64,000 bases of DNA from an uncultured Dorea sp. GTDB taxonomy: Bacteria > Bacillota > Clostridia > Lachnospirales > Lachnospiraceae. A model generated the notes under the pieces. It was given only the letters and a program-made list of their open reading frames with translations. It did not search any database and was not told the DNA's origin. The DNA is taken from assembly GCA_934295165.1 (NCBI GenBank), contig CAKRAT010000002.1, positions 1-64,000 on the forward strand, in the 5' to 3' direction. The position numbers were made by a program, and so were the translations under genes. Of the stretch, positions 1 to 7,633 are shown in pieces. Every line of letters starts with the position of its first letter. The stretch's first letter is position 1.

Positions 1-156
1 ATCCCGGCTGACAAAGCAAAATATCTGGAGGATGAGATGCTTGCCTGTGCACAGATCAGTGCCGACCTGGATATGCGGATGCAGAATGTTCGTAACGTAA
101 TAACCGAGAATACAATACCGGATGAGCGGCCTTTATTATCAAAAGAATTGTTATAA
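1..156 (+). CDS. C-terminal end of an unidentified protein (partial)
   Basis: An open frame enters from the left edge and ends at a TAA at 154-156, giving the last 51 residues (start IPADKAKYLEDEM, end RPLLSKELL). The piece is hydrophilic and probably helical, with no motif I recognise. A strong hairpin follows 25 bases later, as expected for a real gene end. Function cannot be assigned from this fragment. Confidence 0.55.
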   Translation: MPADKAKYLEDEMLACAQISADLDMRMQNVRNVITENTIPDERPLLSKELL

Positions 157-181
157 AAAGACATATTGAAAAATACACTAA

Positions 182-219
182 AAAGCACTGTGAAATTCGG
201 TAATATTTCACAGTGCTTT
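182..219. terminator. Bidirectional terminator between convergent genes
   Basis: A perfect 15-bp stem (182-196 with 205-219) surrounds an 8-base loop. Reading the minus strand, the stem is followed by a run of T (complement of AAAAAG before 187), and on the plus strand it ends in TTT. It lies between the partial + gene and the minus-strand DUF1294/DUF1287 gene and can serve both. Confidence 0.85.
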
Positions 220-223
220 GTCA

Positions 224-1093
224 CTACGATATTCTAAAGTGTCCGACAATATCCGTTCTCTCCTGTAGGATATCTTCTTCATAATTCTTCTGATACGGAT
301 CATTATGATGAATCACATATGGTACACCTTCCACATTCCGTCTGTCAGAAATCACCCCGATATGATTCTTGAACACTACAATATCGCCGCCCTGCCATTG
401 TTCAATGTCATTTACATCCGTGGTCAGGCTGATCGCTGTATGTTCAAAATATATTTTCAGGTTCTTTACTCTTCGGAAATCAATATTTTTATCCGGCTCA
501 TCAATATCATAATCCTTCGGATTCGCTCTTATATCTTCGTCTACCAGTTCCCGCAGGTCATATCCACTTTTCTTAAGCGCATATCCGACAACATCTGTGC
601 AGACACCATATCTGTCATCCGGATAACCGGTCTGATAATATCTGCTCTTGTAAACCGGCCGCTTCTTCACGTAAACCAATGCATTCGTCAAAATATCGGT
701 CTGATCATCCGTACCGTCACCATCTTTATCCACACTGCTATGATACGGTGTGATCTCTGTGCCGTTATATTCATTCTTTGGCCGGTCTGTCTTCGTCAAT
801 CCTACCACATCACGTCCTGCCAGGAATCCACCAAGGGTCAGCCAGATGATAATAGCGATCGGAACTAAGATCCGGAATTTCATCTTTCTTATCTTATGAT
901 GAAATACGATCATCCCGGTAAATGCACCAAATGCACCGCCGACAAACGCAATCCCTATCAACACTGCCTCTTTGATCCGCCACTGATGATGCATTGCTTT
1001 CGCTTTGTCCGTTCCATATAAAATAAATGCAACAATATTTACTACAACGAGATAATAGGATATCGGTGTCGCCGCCGTAAGTAATTTTGCCAT
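224..1093 (-). CDS. DUF1294-DUF1287 fusion membrane protein
   Basis: 289 residues. Residues 1-95 match DUF1294: a first membrane segment, the YGTDKAKA and FHHKIRKMKF signatures, and two more membrane segments. Residues about 115-289 match DUF1287, an NlpC/P60-like fold: DRYGVCTDVVGYALK carries the likely catalytic Cys and IHHNDPYQ the likely His. The C-terminal half should therefore act outside the membrane, perhaps on cell wall peptides, but no DUF1287 substrate is established. The start has a clear AAGGAGG site. The XRE-Uma2 gene lies 44 bases upstream on the same strand, so co-transcription is possible. The two domains are usually separate proteins. Confidence 0.8.
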   Translation of the reverse strand: MAKLLTAATPISYYLVVVNIVAFILYGTDKAKAMHHQWRIKEAVLIGIAFVGGAFGAFTGMIVFHHKIRKMKFRILVPIAIIIWLTLGGFLAGRDVVGLTKTDRPKNEYNGTEITPYHSSVDKDGDGTDDQTDILTNALVYVKKRPVYKSRYYQTGYPDDRYGVCTDVVGYALKKSGYDLRELVDEDIRANPKDYDIDEPDKNIDFRRVKNLKIYFEHTAISLTTDVNDIEQWQGGDIVVFKNHIGVISDRRNVEGVPYVIHHNDPYQKNYEEDILQERTDIVGHFRIS

Positions 1094-1137
1094 CTTTCGC
1101 TCCCCTCCTTCGTACCTCCATTGTAGCTTACCTTTGG

Positions 1138-1929
1138 TTAGCTTTCAATCAGAAAACGGATATAATTATAAACTTCCGAAAAATCAATCTCACATTGTCC
1201 ACCCCATATATATACTGGTACTTTAGAATCAAAGCCATAGATCACTGGATAATTTTCTTCATCAAAAATATATACGAATACACGTCTTCCTTCTATATCT
1301 ACCATCCAATATTCTTTTACTCCTGCATTCGCATATTTCTGAAGCTTTATAACCATATCTCTTCTTCGCGTAGACTTTGATAATACTTCCAATATAAAAT
1401 CCGGCGCACCATATATCCGATTTTTATATAGTTTGTCCCGGTCACATACAATCATCACATCCGGCTCCACGATCGTCTTATTATCACAGTCAAGCTGTAC
1501 ATCCAACGGAGCTATTAATGGTATGCAATTCCCTTTATTTTTTGCAATAAATTCAAGAAATCTTGCGTAAATATATCCTCCCACCATCTGATGTAATGTT
1601 CCCGGCGACGCCATATCATAGAGCACACCATCAATCAGTTCTGCTCTTTGCTCATCTGGGAGCGCGTAATAATCTTCTACCGTATACTCTCCTTGCCGCT
1701 TCACTGTATATGCTGCACTTCCGTCCTTTACAACAGAGGCATAATACCGTTCCCTGTCCATCGGCAAAAAAATTTTTTCCAAAGCTTTCAATGTATCATA
1801 ACGAGGTGAAGTTGTCGCACCTCCAAAAATCTTCTGCACGGTTCCAAGTGGTACCCCGGAAAGCTCCGCAATCTGTTCATTGGTGTATCCTTTTTCCTTT
1901 TTCTTTTCTTTCATTTCTTGAATATTCAT
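1138..1929 (-). CDS. XRE-family HTH fused to Uma2 (DUF820) nuclease-like domain
   Basis: 263 residues from the ATG at 1929, which has AAAGGAG 8 bases upstream; a longer frame from 1965 lacks such a site. Residues 1-60 form a Cro/CI-type HTH (YTNEQIAELSGVPLGTVQKIF). Residues about 80-263 match the Uma2 family of the PD-(D/E)XK fold: RAELIDGVLYDMASPG, VEPDVMIVCD, GAPDFILEVLSKSTRRRDMVIKL and KYANAGVKEYWMVD supply the conserved Asp, Glu and Lys. Uma2 proteins are common but their function is unknown; a DNA-binding domain suggests self-regulation. Palindromes just upstream at 1974-2004 could be the operator. Confidence 0.85.
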   Translation of the reverse strand: MNIQEMKEKKKEKGYTNEQIAELSGVPLGTVQKIFGGATTSPRYDTLKALEKIFLPMDRERYYASVVKDGSAAYTVKRQGEYTVEDYYALPDEQRAELIDGVLYDMASPGTLHQMVGGYIYARFLEFIAKNKGNCIPLIAPLDVQLDCDNKTIVEPDVMIVCDRDKLYKNRIYGAPDFILEVLSKSTRRRDMVIKLQKYANAGVKEYWMVDIEGRRVFVYIFDEENYPVIYGFDSKVPVYIWGGQCEIDFSEVYNYIRFLIES

Positions 1930-1973
1930 GGCGCACACTCCTTTATAACAAGCCTGGTTATACACCTTTTTAG

Positions 1974-2004
1974 AAGTAATACTTATTTCTTAGTATATAT
2001 ACTA
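1974..2004 (-). promoter_or_regulatory. Candidate operator upstream of the XRE-Uma2 gene
   Basis: Two palindromic sites lie 45-75 bases before the start: TAGTATATATACTA (1991-2004, perfect) and AAGTAATACTT (1974-1984, imperfect only at the centre). Paired palindromes directly upstream of an HTH gene fit autoregulation. This is inference; AT-rich palindromes also arise by chance. Confidence 0.35.
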
Positions 2005-2057
2005 TCATATATTCCATTTATATTCAATCATTTTCAAGCCATTTCAAATCCATTTCA

Positions 2058-2729
2058 TCAATCCACATCCAATATCCGGAAATGATTCCGCTTCACTTCG
2101 ATCAGTCCGTCTTTCTGCATTTTCCCCAGCTCATTAGACATTGCCGAACGGTCTACACCGAGATAATCTGCAAGCTGCTGCCTGTTATACGGAATGTCGA
2201 ACTCTTCCTTTTCCTGCTCCATCGCCTGATAAGACAGGTAGGATAATAAACGCCCCCGGATTGTCTTCGGTGAAGTGTGAAAGATACGTCTGGACAGATT
2301 CAGATTTTTCTGTGCCGATACCGCAAGCAGGTTCTGTACCAGATTCTGATGAAACTCACACGCATTCGGACAGACTTTTAATATCTTTCTCACATCCAGG
2401 AATAATACTTCACAGGCAGACATCGCTATTACATTGACCATCAGCTTCTCATCCAGCGCACAGGCATATGTCTCTGCGAAGATCTGCCCTTCTTTTACAT
2501 AATCCAGAACACTTCTGTTCCCCCAGATATCATCATTTTCGATCAGCGCATTTCCCTTTAACATAACACCGATTGATGAGACAGTATCCCCCGCATGAAA
2601 AATGATCTCTTCTTTCTGGTATTTCTTCTTCTTCGCACTTAAGCAATTCAGCATGGAAGATACTTCTTCTTCCGTTGCCCCTGCGAAGATCTCTGTCTTC
2701 GTTAATGCTTTTAAATTTACGCCTTCCAT
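2058..2729 (-). CDS. Crp/Fnr-family transcriptional regulator
   Basis: 223 residues. An N-terminal cyclic-nucleotide-binding-type beta barrel (about 10-130: KEEIIFHAGDTVSSIGVMLKG) is followed by a dimer helix and a C-terminal winged helix (about 155-223: YNRQQLADYLGVDRSAMSNELGKMQKDGLIEV). No clear Fe-S cysteine set is seen, so oxygen sensing of the Fnr type is not supported. It follows the AEC transporter by 12 bases on the same strand, so it probably shares its promoter and may regulate it. The effector is unknown. Confidence 0.88.
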   Translation of the reverse strand: MEGVNLKALTKTEIFAGATEEEVSSMLNCLSAKKKKYQKEEIIFHAGDTVSSIGVMLKGNALIENDDIWGNRSVLDYVKEGQIFAETYACALDEKLMVNVIAMSACEVLFLDVRKILKVCPNACEFHQNLVQNLLAVSAQKNLNLSRRIFHTSPKTIRGRLLSYLSYQAMEQEKEEFDIPYNRQQLADYLGVDRSAMSNELGKMQKDGLIEVKRNHFRILDVD

Positions 2730-2741
2730 CTTTACTCCTCT

Positions 2742-3674
2742 CTACATCACCGTTTGATACAAGAGCACCATGAGCGGCATTGTCACAATTGCCAGCAGTG
2801 TCGTCATAACATTGATCGCACTGGCATACTTCGAATCATTACCATACACCTGACACATCTGCGTAACCGTCGATGCCGACGGAGTGATCACCGCAAGGAA
2901 TACGATCAGTAACAGCTTCTTTCCATCCGGATGTCCGTTCACAAGTCCACTGATTTTTAATAACATTAACGCAATAACCGGTACCACGATCAGCCTGAGA
3001 AACGCAATAAAATAAACCTTTCCATTTTTAAATACATTTTTCAGACTCATCTCTGCGATCAGCATACCTGTTACAATCATGCTTGCCGGTCCGATCATGG
3101 CTCCCACCGAACTTAAGGTCTGATTCAATATTCCCGGAAGACGGATCTTCGTAAAGAATAACACCACTCCGACAAAAACTGAGATCATATTTACATTCCC
3201 TACAATCTTTTTCCAGTCCATCTTCCCTTCTCTGCTTAATACATTCTTCCCATGTGTCCAGATAAATACCAGCTGTACACTCATGAACACACAGGCATAT
3301 AACACCCATTCTTTTCCAAGAATAAATGTAACGATTGGCACGATCAGATTTCCTGCATTCGAATAGTAGATCGATGCCGTCTCCACTTCATTTAACTTCA
3401 GGATCTTCCCTGCCGCCCACACTGCCACCAGCAGCACCACCTGCAATAACACGGATGTGGCAAATACCAGCAACAGTTCTTTTACTTTTTCACTCGTATA
3501 TTCCACCTGAAATGCATTGATGATCACGCACGGAATGATGAGATACAGTACTATTTTAGAAATAACTTTACTGTCATTCCCCTTTAATAATCCCGCTTTC
3601 ACAATGATATATCCCATAAAGATCATAAGAAACAGCTCCGCGATCTGCTCCATTAAAAGTATACTGATTTCCAT
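2742..3674 (-). CDS. AEC-family (auxin efflux carrier) transporter
   Basis: 310 residues with about ten membrane segments in the two-bundle pattern of the Membrane_trans/AEC family, including the N-terminal FLMIFMGYIIVKAGLL and the conserved inner PSASTVTQMCQVYGND. Bacterial members export or exchange small carboxylates such as malate, but the substrate here cannot be read. It is the first gene of a two-gene unit with the Crp-like regulator. A strong promoter precedes it (TTGACA, 17-base spacer, TATGAT). Confidence 0.88.
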   Translation of the reverse strand: MEISILLMEQIAELFLMIFMGYIIVKAGLLKGNDSKVISKIVLYLIIPCVIINAFQVEYTSEKVKELLLVFATSVLLQVVLLVAVWAAGKILKLNEVETASIYYSNAGNLIVPIVTFILGKEWVLYACVFMSVQLVFIWTHGKNVLSREGKMDWKKIVGNVNMISVFVGVVLFFTKIRLPGILNQTLSSVGAMIGPASMIVTGMLIAEMSLKNVFKNGKVYFIAFLRLIVVPVIALMLLKISGLVNGHPDGKKLLLIVFLAVITPSASTVTQMCQVYGNDSKYASAINVMTTLLAIVTMPLMVLLYQTVM

Positions 3675-3709
3675 AATAGTCTCTCTTTCCTTTTACAGTC
3701 CTAACAAAA

Positions 3710-3738
3710 ATCATATACACTTTCTTACCTATTGTCAA
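3710..3738 (-). promoter_or_regulatory. Promoter of the AEC transporter/Crp unit
   Basis: On the minus strand, TTGACA (complement of 3733-3738) and TATGAT (complement of 3710-3715) are separated by exactly 17 bases, 36 bases before the start codon. This is a near-consensus sigma-A promoter. Confidence 0.75.
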
Positions 3739-3805
3739 TCTTACGAACCCCTGCCACTCTTCTATTAATTGTACTTATACTTGTAGGTTATTTATCATTC
3801 ACATA

Positions 3806-3834
3806 TTGATTCCTTCTATCCATAGGACTATAAT
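3806..3834 (+). promoter_or_regulatory. Promoter of the HAD hydrolase gene
   Basis: TTGATT at 3806-3811, a 17-base spacer and TATAAT at 3829-3834 form a good sigma-A promoter 52 bases before the ATG at 3887. Confidence 0.72.
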
Positions 3835-3886
3835 AGTATTTATAATGTGCAAAACAGGCAGTGCAAAATACAGGGAGGAACTTAAG

Positions 3887-4480
3887 ATGAAATACAAGAA
3901 TATTATTTTTGACTTTGGAAATGTAATCGGACAATTTAAAGGAGACTATATCCTTGGACAATTTGCTTCCACACCGGAAGATTATGATATTCTTGCCAAT
4001 ACCATCTTCAAGAACTGGGTGGCTCTGGATGCCGGAACACTTGATTATGACCAGAACGCAGAAGATACGATTGCAGAACTTCCGGATCGTCTGAAAGACA
4101 CTGCCCGCGATTTCTTTGCTAACTGGTTCCAGTATGTCGACCCGCTTCCTGAGACGTGGGAATTCATCAAAGAATTAAAAGCCCGCAAAGTTCCGATCTA
4201 CCTGCTTTCCAATGCTTCGACCCGGTTCGCAGAACGTGCACTGGAAGATCATCCGATTCTGAAGGAATTCGACGGCATCGTCTTCTCTGCACCGCTTAAA
4301 ATGGCAAAGCCGGGGCATGATATTTATTATCATCTGTTCAATAAATACGACCTTCTGCCAAGAGAATGCTTCTTTATAGATGATACAGTAGAAAATGTCA
4401 TTGCAAGCAAAGAGCTTGGAATGGAGAGCATCTTATTTACAGGAGATATTGAGGCTGTTAAGAGAGCAATTGAATTTTAG
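3887..4480 (+). CDS. HAD-superfamily hydrolase
   Basis: 197 residues from the ATG at 3887, which follows GGGAGG; an in-frame upstream ATG at 3806 lies inside the promoter and is rejected. HAD motifs: motif I IIFDFGNV (the second Asp of the usual DxD is Gly-Asn here), motif II LLSNAS, a motif III Lys in KMAKPGHDIY, and motif IV FFIDDTVENV. The cap is a short helical insert. In DxD-less members such as FDFGNV the first Asp is still the nucleophile. It resembles YihX-like sugar-phosphate phosphatases, but the substrate is unknown. It stands alone between a promoter and a terminator. Confidence 0.85.
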   Translation: MKYKNIIFDFGNVIGQFKGDYILGQFASTPEDYDILANTIFKNWVALDAGTLDYDQNAEDTIAELPDRLKDTARDFFANWFQYVDPLPETWEFIKELKARKVPIYLLSNASTRFAERALEDHPILKEFDGIVFSAPLKMAKPGHDIYYHLFNKYDLLPRECFFIDDTVENVIASKELGMESILFTGDIEAVKRAIEF

Positions 4481-4520
4481 ACCATCACCTGTATACTTCT
4501 TCCAAATACAGGACAATCAA

Positions 4521-4586
4521 AAAATCCACTTATAATGCAACAATCTGTCTCAACCTGTTGAATGATTTGCATTATATGTGGATTTT
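4521..4586. terminator. Bidirectional terminator between HAD and DsbA-like genes
   Basis: A 19-bp stem with one mismatch (4521-4539 with 4568-4586) is bordered by A-runs on the left and T-runs on the right, so it can end transcription from both convergent genes. Confidence 0.82.
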
Positions 4587-4612
4587 TATCTATCCAAGTA
4601 TTCAGGATCTAT

Positions 4613-5122
4613 CTACGCAAATGCTTTTTCTTTAATGAACTTTTCCAGTTCATCTTTGTCTACCAGCACGCCGCCTGCTGAACCAAGGATTTCTTCCCCT
4701 ATTTTATACGAAGGAACTGCTTCCAGTTCTAATTCTTCCCATGCTTTCATTCCATTACCGCATACCTGCTGCACGAACTTCTCATCTTCCAGATCTTTTA
4801 ATACCTGATCTTTATCTGCACCGCACTGAACAGCCGCATCTGTCAGGACATTCGGATCGTCTACTTTCAGTTCCTTCTCAAAGCAGTCCTCGAACATCAG
4901 CTTCTGGAACAGGTTCACATTACCGCCTTGCTCTTTTACCGAATACATGACCTGAATTGCCTTGTCCGTATGTACCGGTACTTCTTCCGGGTACGGACTT
5001 ACCTCAGCCGGAATCCAGTCCACTTCTATCTCCGGTAACCTGTCAAGGATCTCAAAGAATTCCCCCATTCCCTGATTGCAGTATGGACAAGTGTAATCAA
5101 AATATACCTCTACTTTTTTCAT
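4613..5122 (-). CDS. DsbA-family thioredoxin-fold oxidoreductase
   Basis: 169 residues from the ATG at 5122 (AAGGAG upstream); the frame stays open further upstream without a site. The redox motif is CPYC near residue 11 (VEVYFDYTCPYCNQGM), followed by a helical insert and a C-terminal thioredoxin half with the cis-Pro segment LEAVPSYKIGEE. There is no signal peptide, so this is a cytoplasmic FrnE/YwbO-like thiol oxidoreductase or isomerase-type protein rather than an exported DsbA. The partner is unknown. It is a single-gene unit on the minus strand. Confidence 0.85.
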   Translation of the reverse strand: MKKVEVYFDYTCPYCNQGMGEFFEILDRLPEIEVDWIPAEVSPYPEEVPVHTDKAIQVMYSVKEQGGNVNLFQKLMFEDCFEKELKVDDPNVLTDAAVQCGADKDQVLKDLEDEKFVQQVCGNGMKAWEELELEAVPSYKIGEEILGSAGGVLVDKDELEKFIKEKAFA

Positions 5123-5216
5123 ATGACATCTTCTCCTTTGTATTGATATATCTATTGTAACACACTCGAACGCTATTTCGTACCAAACATCGCCACAATG
5201 AATTTTGAAAAAACAC

Positions 5217-5245
5217 TTGATTTTAGGACTATCGTTATGTATAAT
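5217..5245 (+). promoter_or_regulatory. Promoter of the DUF2798 gene
   Basis: TTGATT (5217-5222), 17 bases, TATAAT (5240-5245). The predicted leader before the start at 5381 is about 130 bases and contains two direct copies of ACACAAGTGT (5293-5302 and 5321-5330), the second followed by a T-run. Confidence 0.65.
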
Positions 5246-5380
5246 CCATATTTGGACAAAAAAATAAGATGATTTTGGTTTAATTGGAAACGACACAAGT
5301 GTATGCTTGATTAACGAACAACACAAGTGTCTTTTTTGTACCCATTTTTAAATATCTACACAAAAAGGAGAACAAAAATT

Positions 5381-5872
5381 ATGCCAAAAAATCTATTTCA
5401 AAACGTTATTTTTACTTTAATGATGTCATTTCTGATGGTCTACGTCATGATCTGTTACAACATCCGTCTGAACACGGGTGAAATGACCAATCAGGTATTC
5501 CTGATGGCTTTCAGTGAACTTAAGATCATGTGGCCGGTTGCATTCGTTCTGGAATTTGCTTTCGTTGACAAGCTTGCTCACAATATTGCCTTCCGTATTG
5601 TAACTCCGCAGGACAGACCATTTGTAATCGCAAGTATGATTTCTGCAGTAATTGTCGCTATCATGTGTCCTTGCATGAGCCTGGTTGCTACAATCCTGTT
5701 CAAGAATGCTGGAAGCAATATCATCGCAACATGGTTCGAGACAACATTTATCAACTTCCCGGCAGCCTGCTTCTGGCAGCTCTTTTACTGCGGACCATTT
5801 ATCCGATTTGTATTTGGGAAGATGTTTCCGGAGAAAGAAGATGCAAATACTTCCGCTGTAGCAGAATCGTAA
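5381..5872 (+). CDS. DUF2798 membrane protein
   Basis: 163 residues from the ATG at 5381 (AAAAAGGAG upstream). Four membrane segments are arranged as two similar halves, each about 70 residues with a short loop, matching DUF2798. A charged tail (FGKMFPEKEDAN) follows. The function of the family is unknown. The gene has its own promoter and an unusually long leader, so regulation in the leader is possible. Downstream lies palindrome element A and then the convergent NRAMP gene. Confidence 0.82.
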   Translation: MPKNLFQNVIFTLMMSFLMVYVMICYNIRLNTGEMTNQVFLMAFSELKIMWPVAFVLEFAFVDKLAHNIAFRIVTPQDRPFVIASMISAVIVAIMCPCMSLVATILFKNAGSNIIATWFETTFINFPAACFWQLFYCGPFIRFVFGKMFPEKEDANTSAVAES

Positions 5873-5943
5873 ATGTTTGATTTTTCTACTTAATTCACTA
5901 AGCTGGCTACCCAGACCGGAATAAAAGTTACAGTCCCTCTATT

Positions 5944-6213
5944 GAATTCATTATCATTGGCCAATCACGACATGAGAAAGAGTTGGTGTCTTGTTTGTTG
6001 CGTATTTTGGCGCGATGTGTAGATGTTCTTAGGTAGTTCGATTTCCCGTTAAAGGGACAGAGCGAACTGTTTGAGGCGAATGCCGAGTTTTGAGCGGAGG
6101 CCCTTTCGTTCTTAGGGAAAGCGGACTGCCTTAGAGCATCTGCATCGTGACATCCAGCAACAAACAAGACACCAACTCTTTCTCATGGACTGAGCGGCCA
6201 CGATGATGAACTA
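5944..6213 (+). repeat. Long palindromic element, copy A
   Basis: About 270 bases forming one long hairpin. A perfect 31-bp arm (5971-6001 with 6157-6187) is followed by a 29-bp inner arm (6019-6047 with 6115-6143; four U-G wobbles and two mismatches if read as plus-strand RNA). The apex at 6066-6090 contains TTTGAGGCGAATGCCGAG. Diverged outer arms (from GAATTCATTATCATT to GATGATGAAC) close it. No ORF of note. The right end overlaps the NRAMP stop codon. I do not recognise the family; strand is given by the apex motif. Confidence 0.85.
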
Positions 6214-7452
6214 AATAGAAATCAGCCCCACATTCAACCCCGTCACCACCACCGCTATCCCCAATAGCAGCGCATTCAGCCTTCTGCTGTTCGCATATTT
6301 CCCCATCACCTTTTTCGATGATGTCAGATATATCTGTGTAAATATCGTGATTGGAAGCTGCACGGCAAGCAGCATCTGGGAATACACCAGGCCTTTGAAC
6401 GGCTGACTGATAAACAGGATAATAACAGCTGCCGGTATCATCGTCAACAGGACTCCGGCTTTCGTTTCTCTCGTCCTGATATCATATGGCTGATTAAAGA
6501 TTCCTGAAAATATCGTCCCGCCTGCCATACCTGCAGTGATGCTGGATGAAATTCCTGCCAGAAGAAGTGCCAGCGCAAAGATGACCGTAGCTGCATTTCC
6601 CATCAATGGTGACAGCATCTTCCCCGCAATGCTCAGATCATCAATCTGGCTTCCATTTCCGCCCTGATAAAGAGTGGCTGCTGCCATCAGGATCATGGCA
6701 CTGTTGATCGCCCAGCCTATGATCATGGAAAATAAAGTATCTTTGAATTCATACTTCAGCTGCTGTTCGATCACGGAATCATCTTCCAGATTCCACTGCC
6801 TGCTCTGGATGATCTCCGAATGCAGGAACAGATTATGCGGCATCACCACCGCACCTAATACACTTAAGATCACCGGCATACTTCCCGACGGAAATGAAGG
6901 TTTCACCCATCCAACCACGGCTGCTCCCCAGTCGATCTTTGCAATTCCAACTTCAAATAAAAAGGAAAAGCCTATCAACGACACGAATAATATAATCAGT
7001 TTTTCGATTCTCTTATATGCGTTCGTAAACGCACAGAATAACACCAGCACCAGTATCAGTATACTGCCCAGTCTGATTGGAATACGGAACAGCATCTGCA
7101 GTGCGATCGCACCGCCAAGTATCTCTGCCATCGCTGTTGCTACTGCTGCAAGCATTGCCGTCAGAAGTATGATGTCTTTTAACAGCCTTGGCATATATCT
7201 GCTTGCCGCCTCAGACAGACACAGACCGGTCGCAATTCCCAGATGCGCCGCATTGTGCTGCAGTACGATCAGCATAAAGGTCGATAACGTTACCATCCAT
7301 AATAACTCATATCCGAAACCGGAACCTGCCGCAATATTCGAAGCCCAGTTTCCCGGATCTATGAATCCTACTGTTACCAGAAGTCCGGGACCGAGATAAT
7401 GTAGGAAATTAAGTGTCTTATTCTTTGACTGATTCTTAGATTTATGATTCAT
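6211..7452 (-). CDS. NRAMP-family divalent metal transporter
   Basis: 413 residues, 11 membrane segments. The TM1 metal-binding motif DPGNWASN and the TM6 motif VVMPHNLFLHSE are intact, the Met and Asp/Asn set typical of Mn/Fe importers rather than of the Mg-transporting NRMT branch. TM3 reads ATAMAEILGGAIAL, with Ala in place of the usual Asp. AAGGAG precedes the ATG. A short palindrome CTGTCACTGACAG lies at 7489-7501 upstream and could bind a metalloregulator, unproven. The last three codons and the TAG lie in the conserved right end of palindrome element A, so the C-terminus may have been replaced by insertion. Confidence 0.92.
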   Translation of the reverse strand: MNHKSKNQSKNKTLNFLHYLGPGLLVTVGFIDPGNWASNIAAGSGFGYELLWMVTLSTFMLIVLQHNAAHLGIATGLCLSEAASRYMPRLLKDIILLTAMLAAVATAMAEILGGAIALQMLFRIPIRLGSILILVLVLFCAFTNAYKRIEKLIILFVSLIGFSFLFEVGIAKIDWGAAVVGWVKPSFPSGSMPVILSVLGAVVMPHNLFLHSEIIQSRQWNLEDDSVIEQQLKYEFKDTLFSMIIGWAINSAMILMAAATLYQGGNGSQIDDLSIAGKMLSPLMGNAATVIFALALLLAGISSSITAGMAGGTIFSGIFNQPYDIRTRETKAGVLLTMIPAAVIILFISQPFKGLVYSQMLLAVQLPITIFTQIYLTSSKKVMGKYANSRRLNALLLGIAVVVTGLNVGLISI

Positions 7453-7633
7453 ATAAAACTCCTTGAGAACACATGATATACAGAGTTCCTGTCACTGACA
7501 GCTTTCCTTGTATGTCAAAGTAAAAAATCGTAGTTAGTTGCTTCTAACCGCAATTCTACTAAACACATTCCACATTGTCAATTCATTATATGAACATCAT
7601 TTCTCAATTATGCATATACTTTATCCCTGATCT

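Noticed and set aside
5944-6213. Ordinary rho-independent terminator
   Set aside because: At 270 bases with three arms, a conserved unpaired apex and no T-run, it is far larger than a terminator, though it may also stop transcription.
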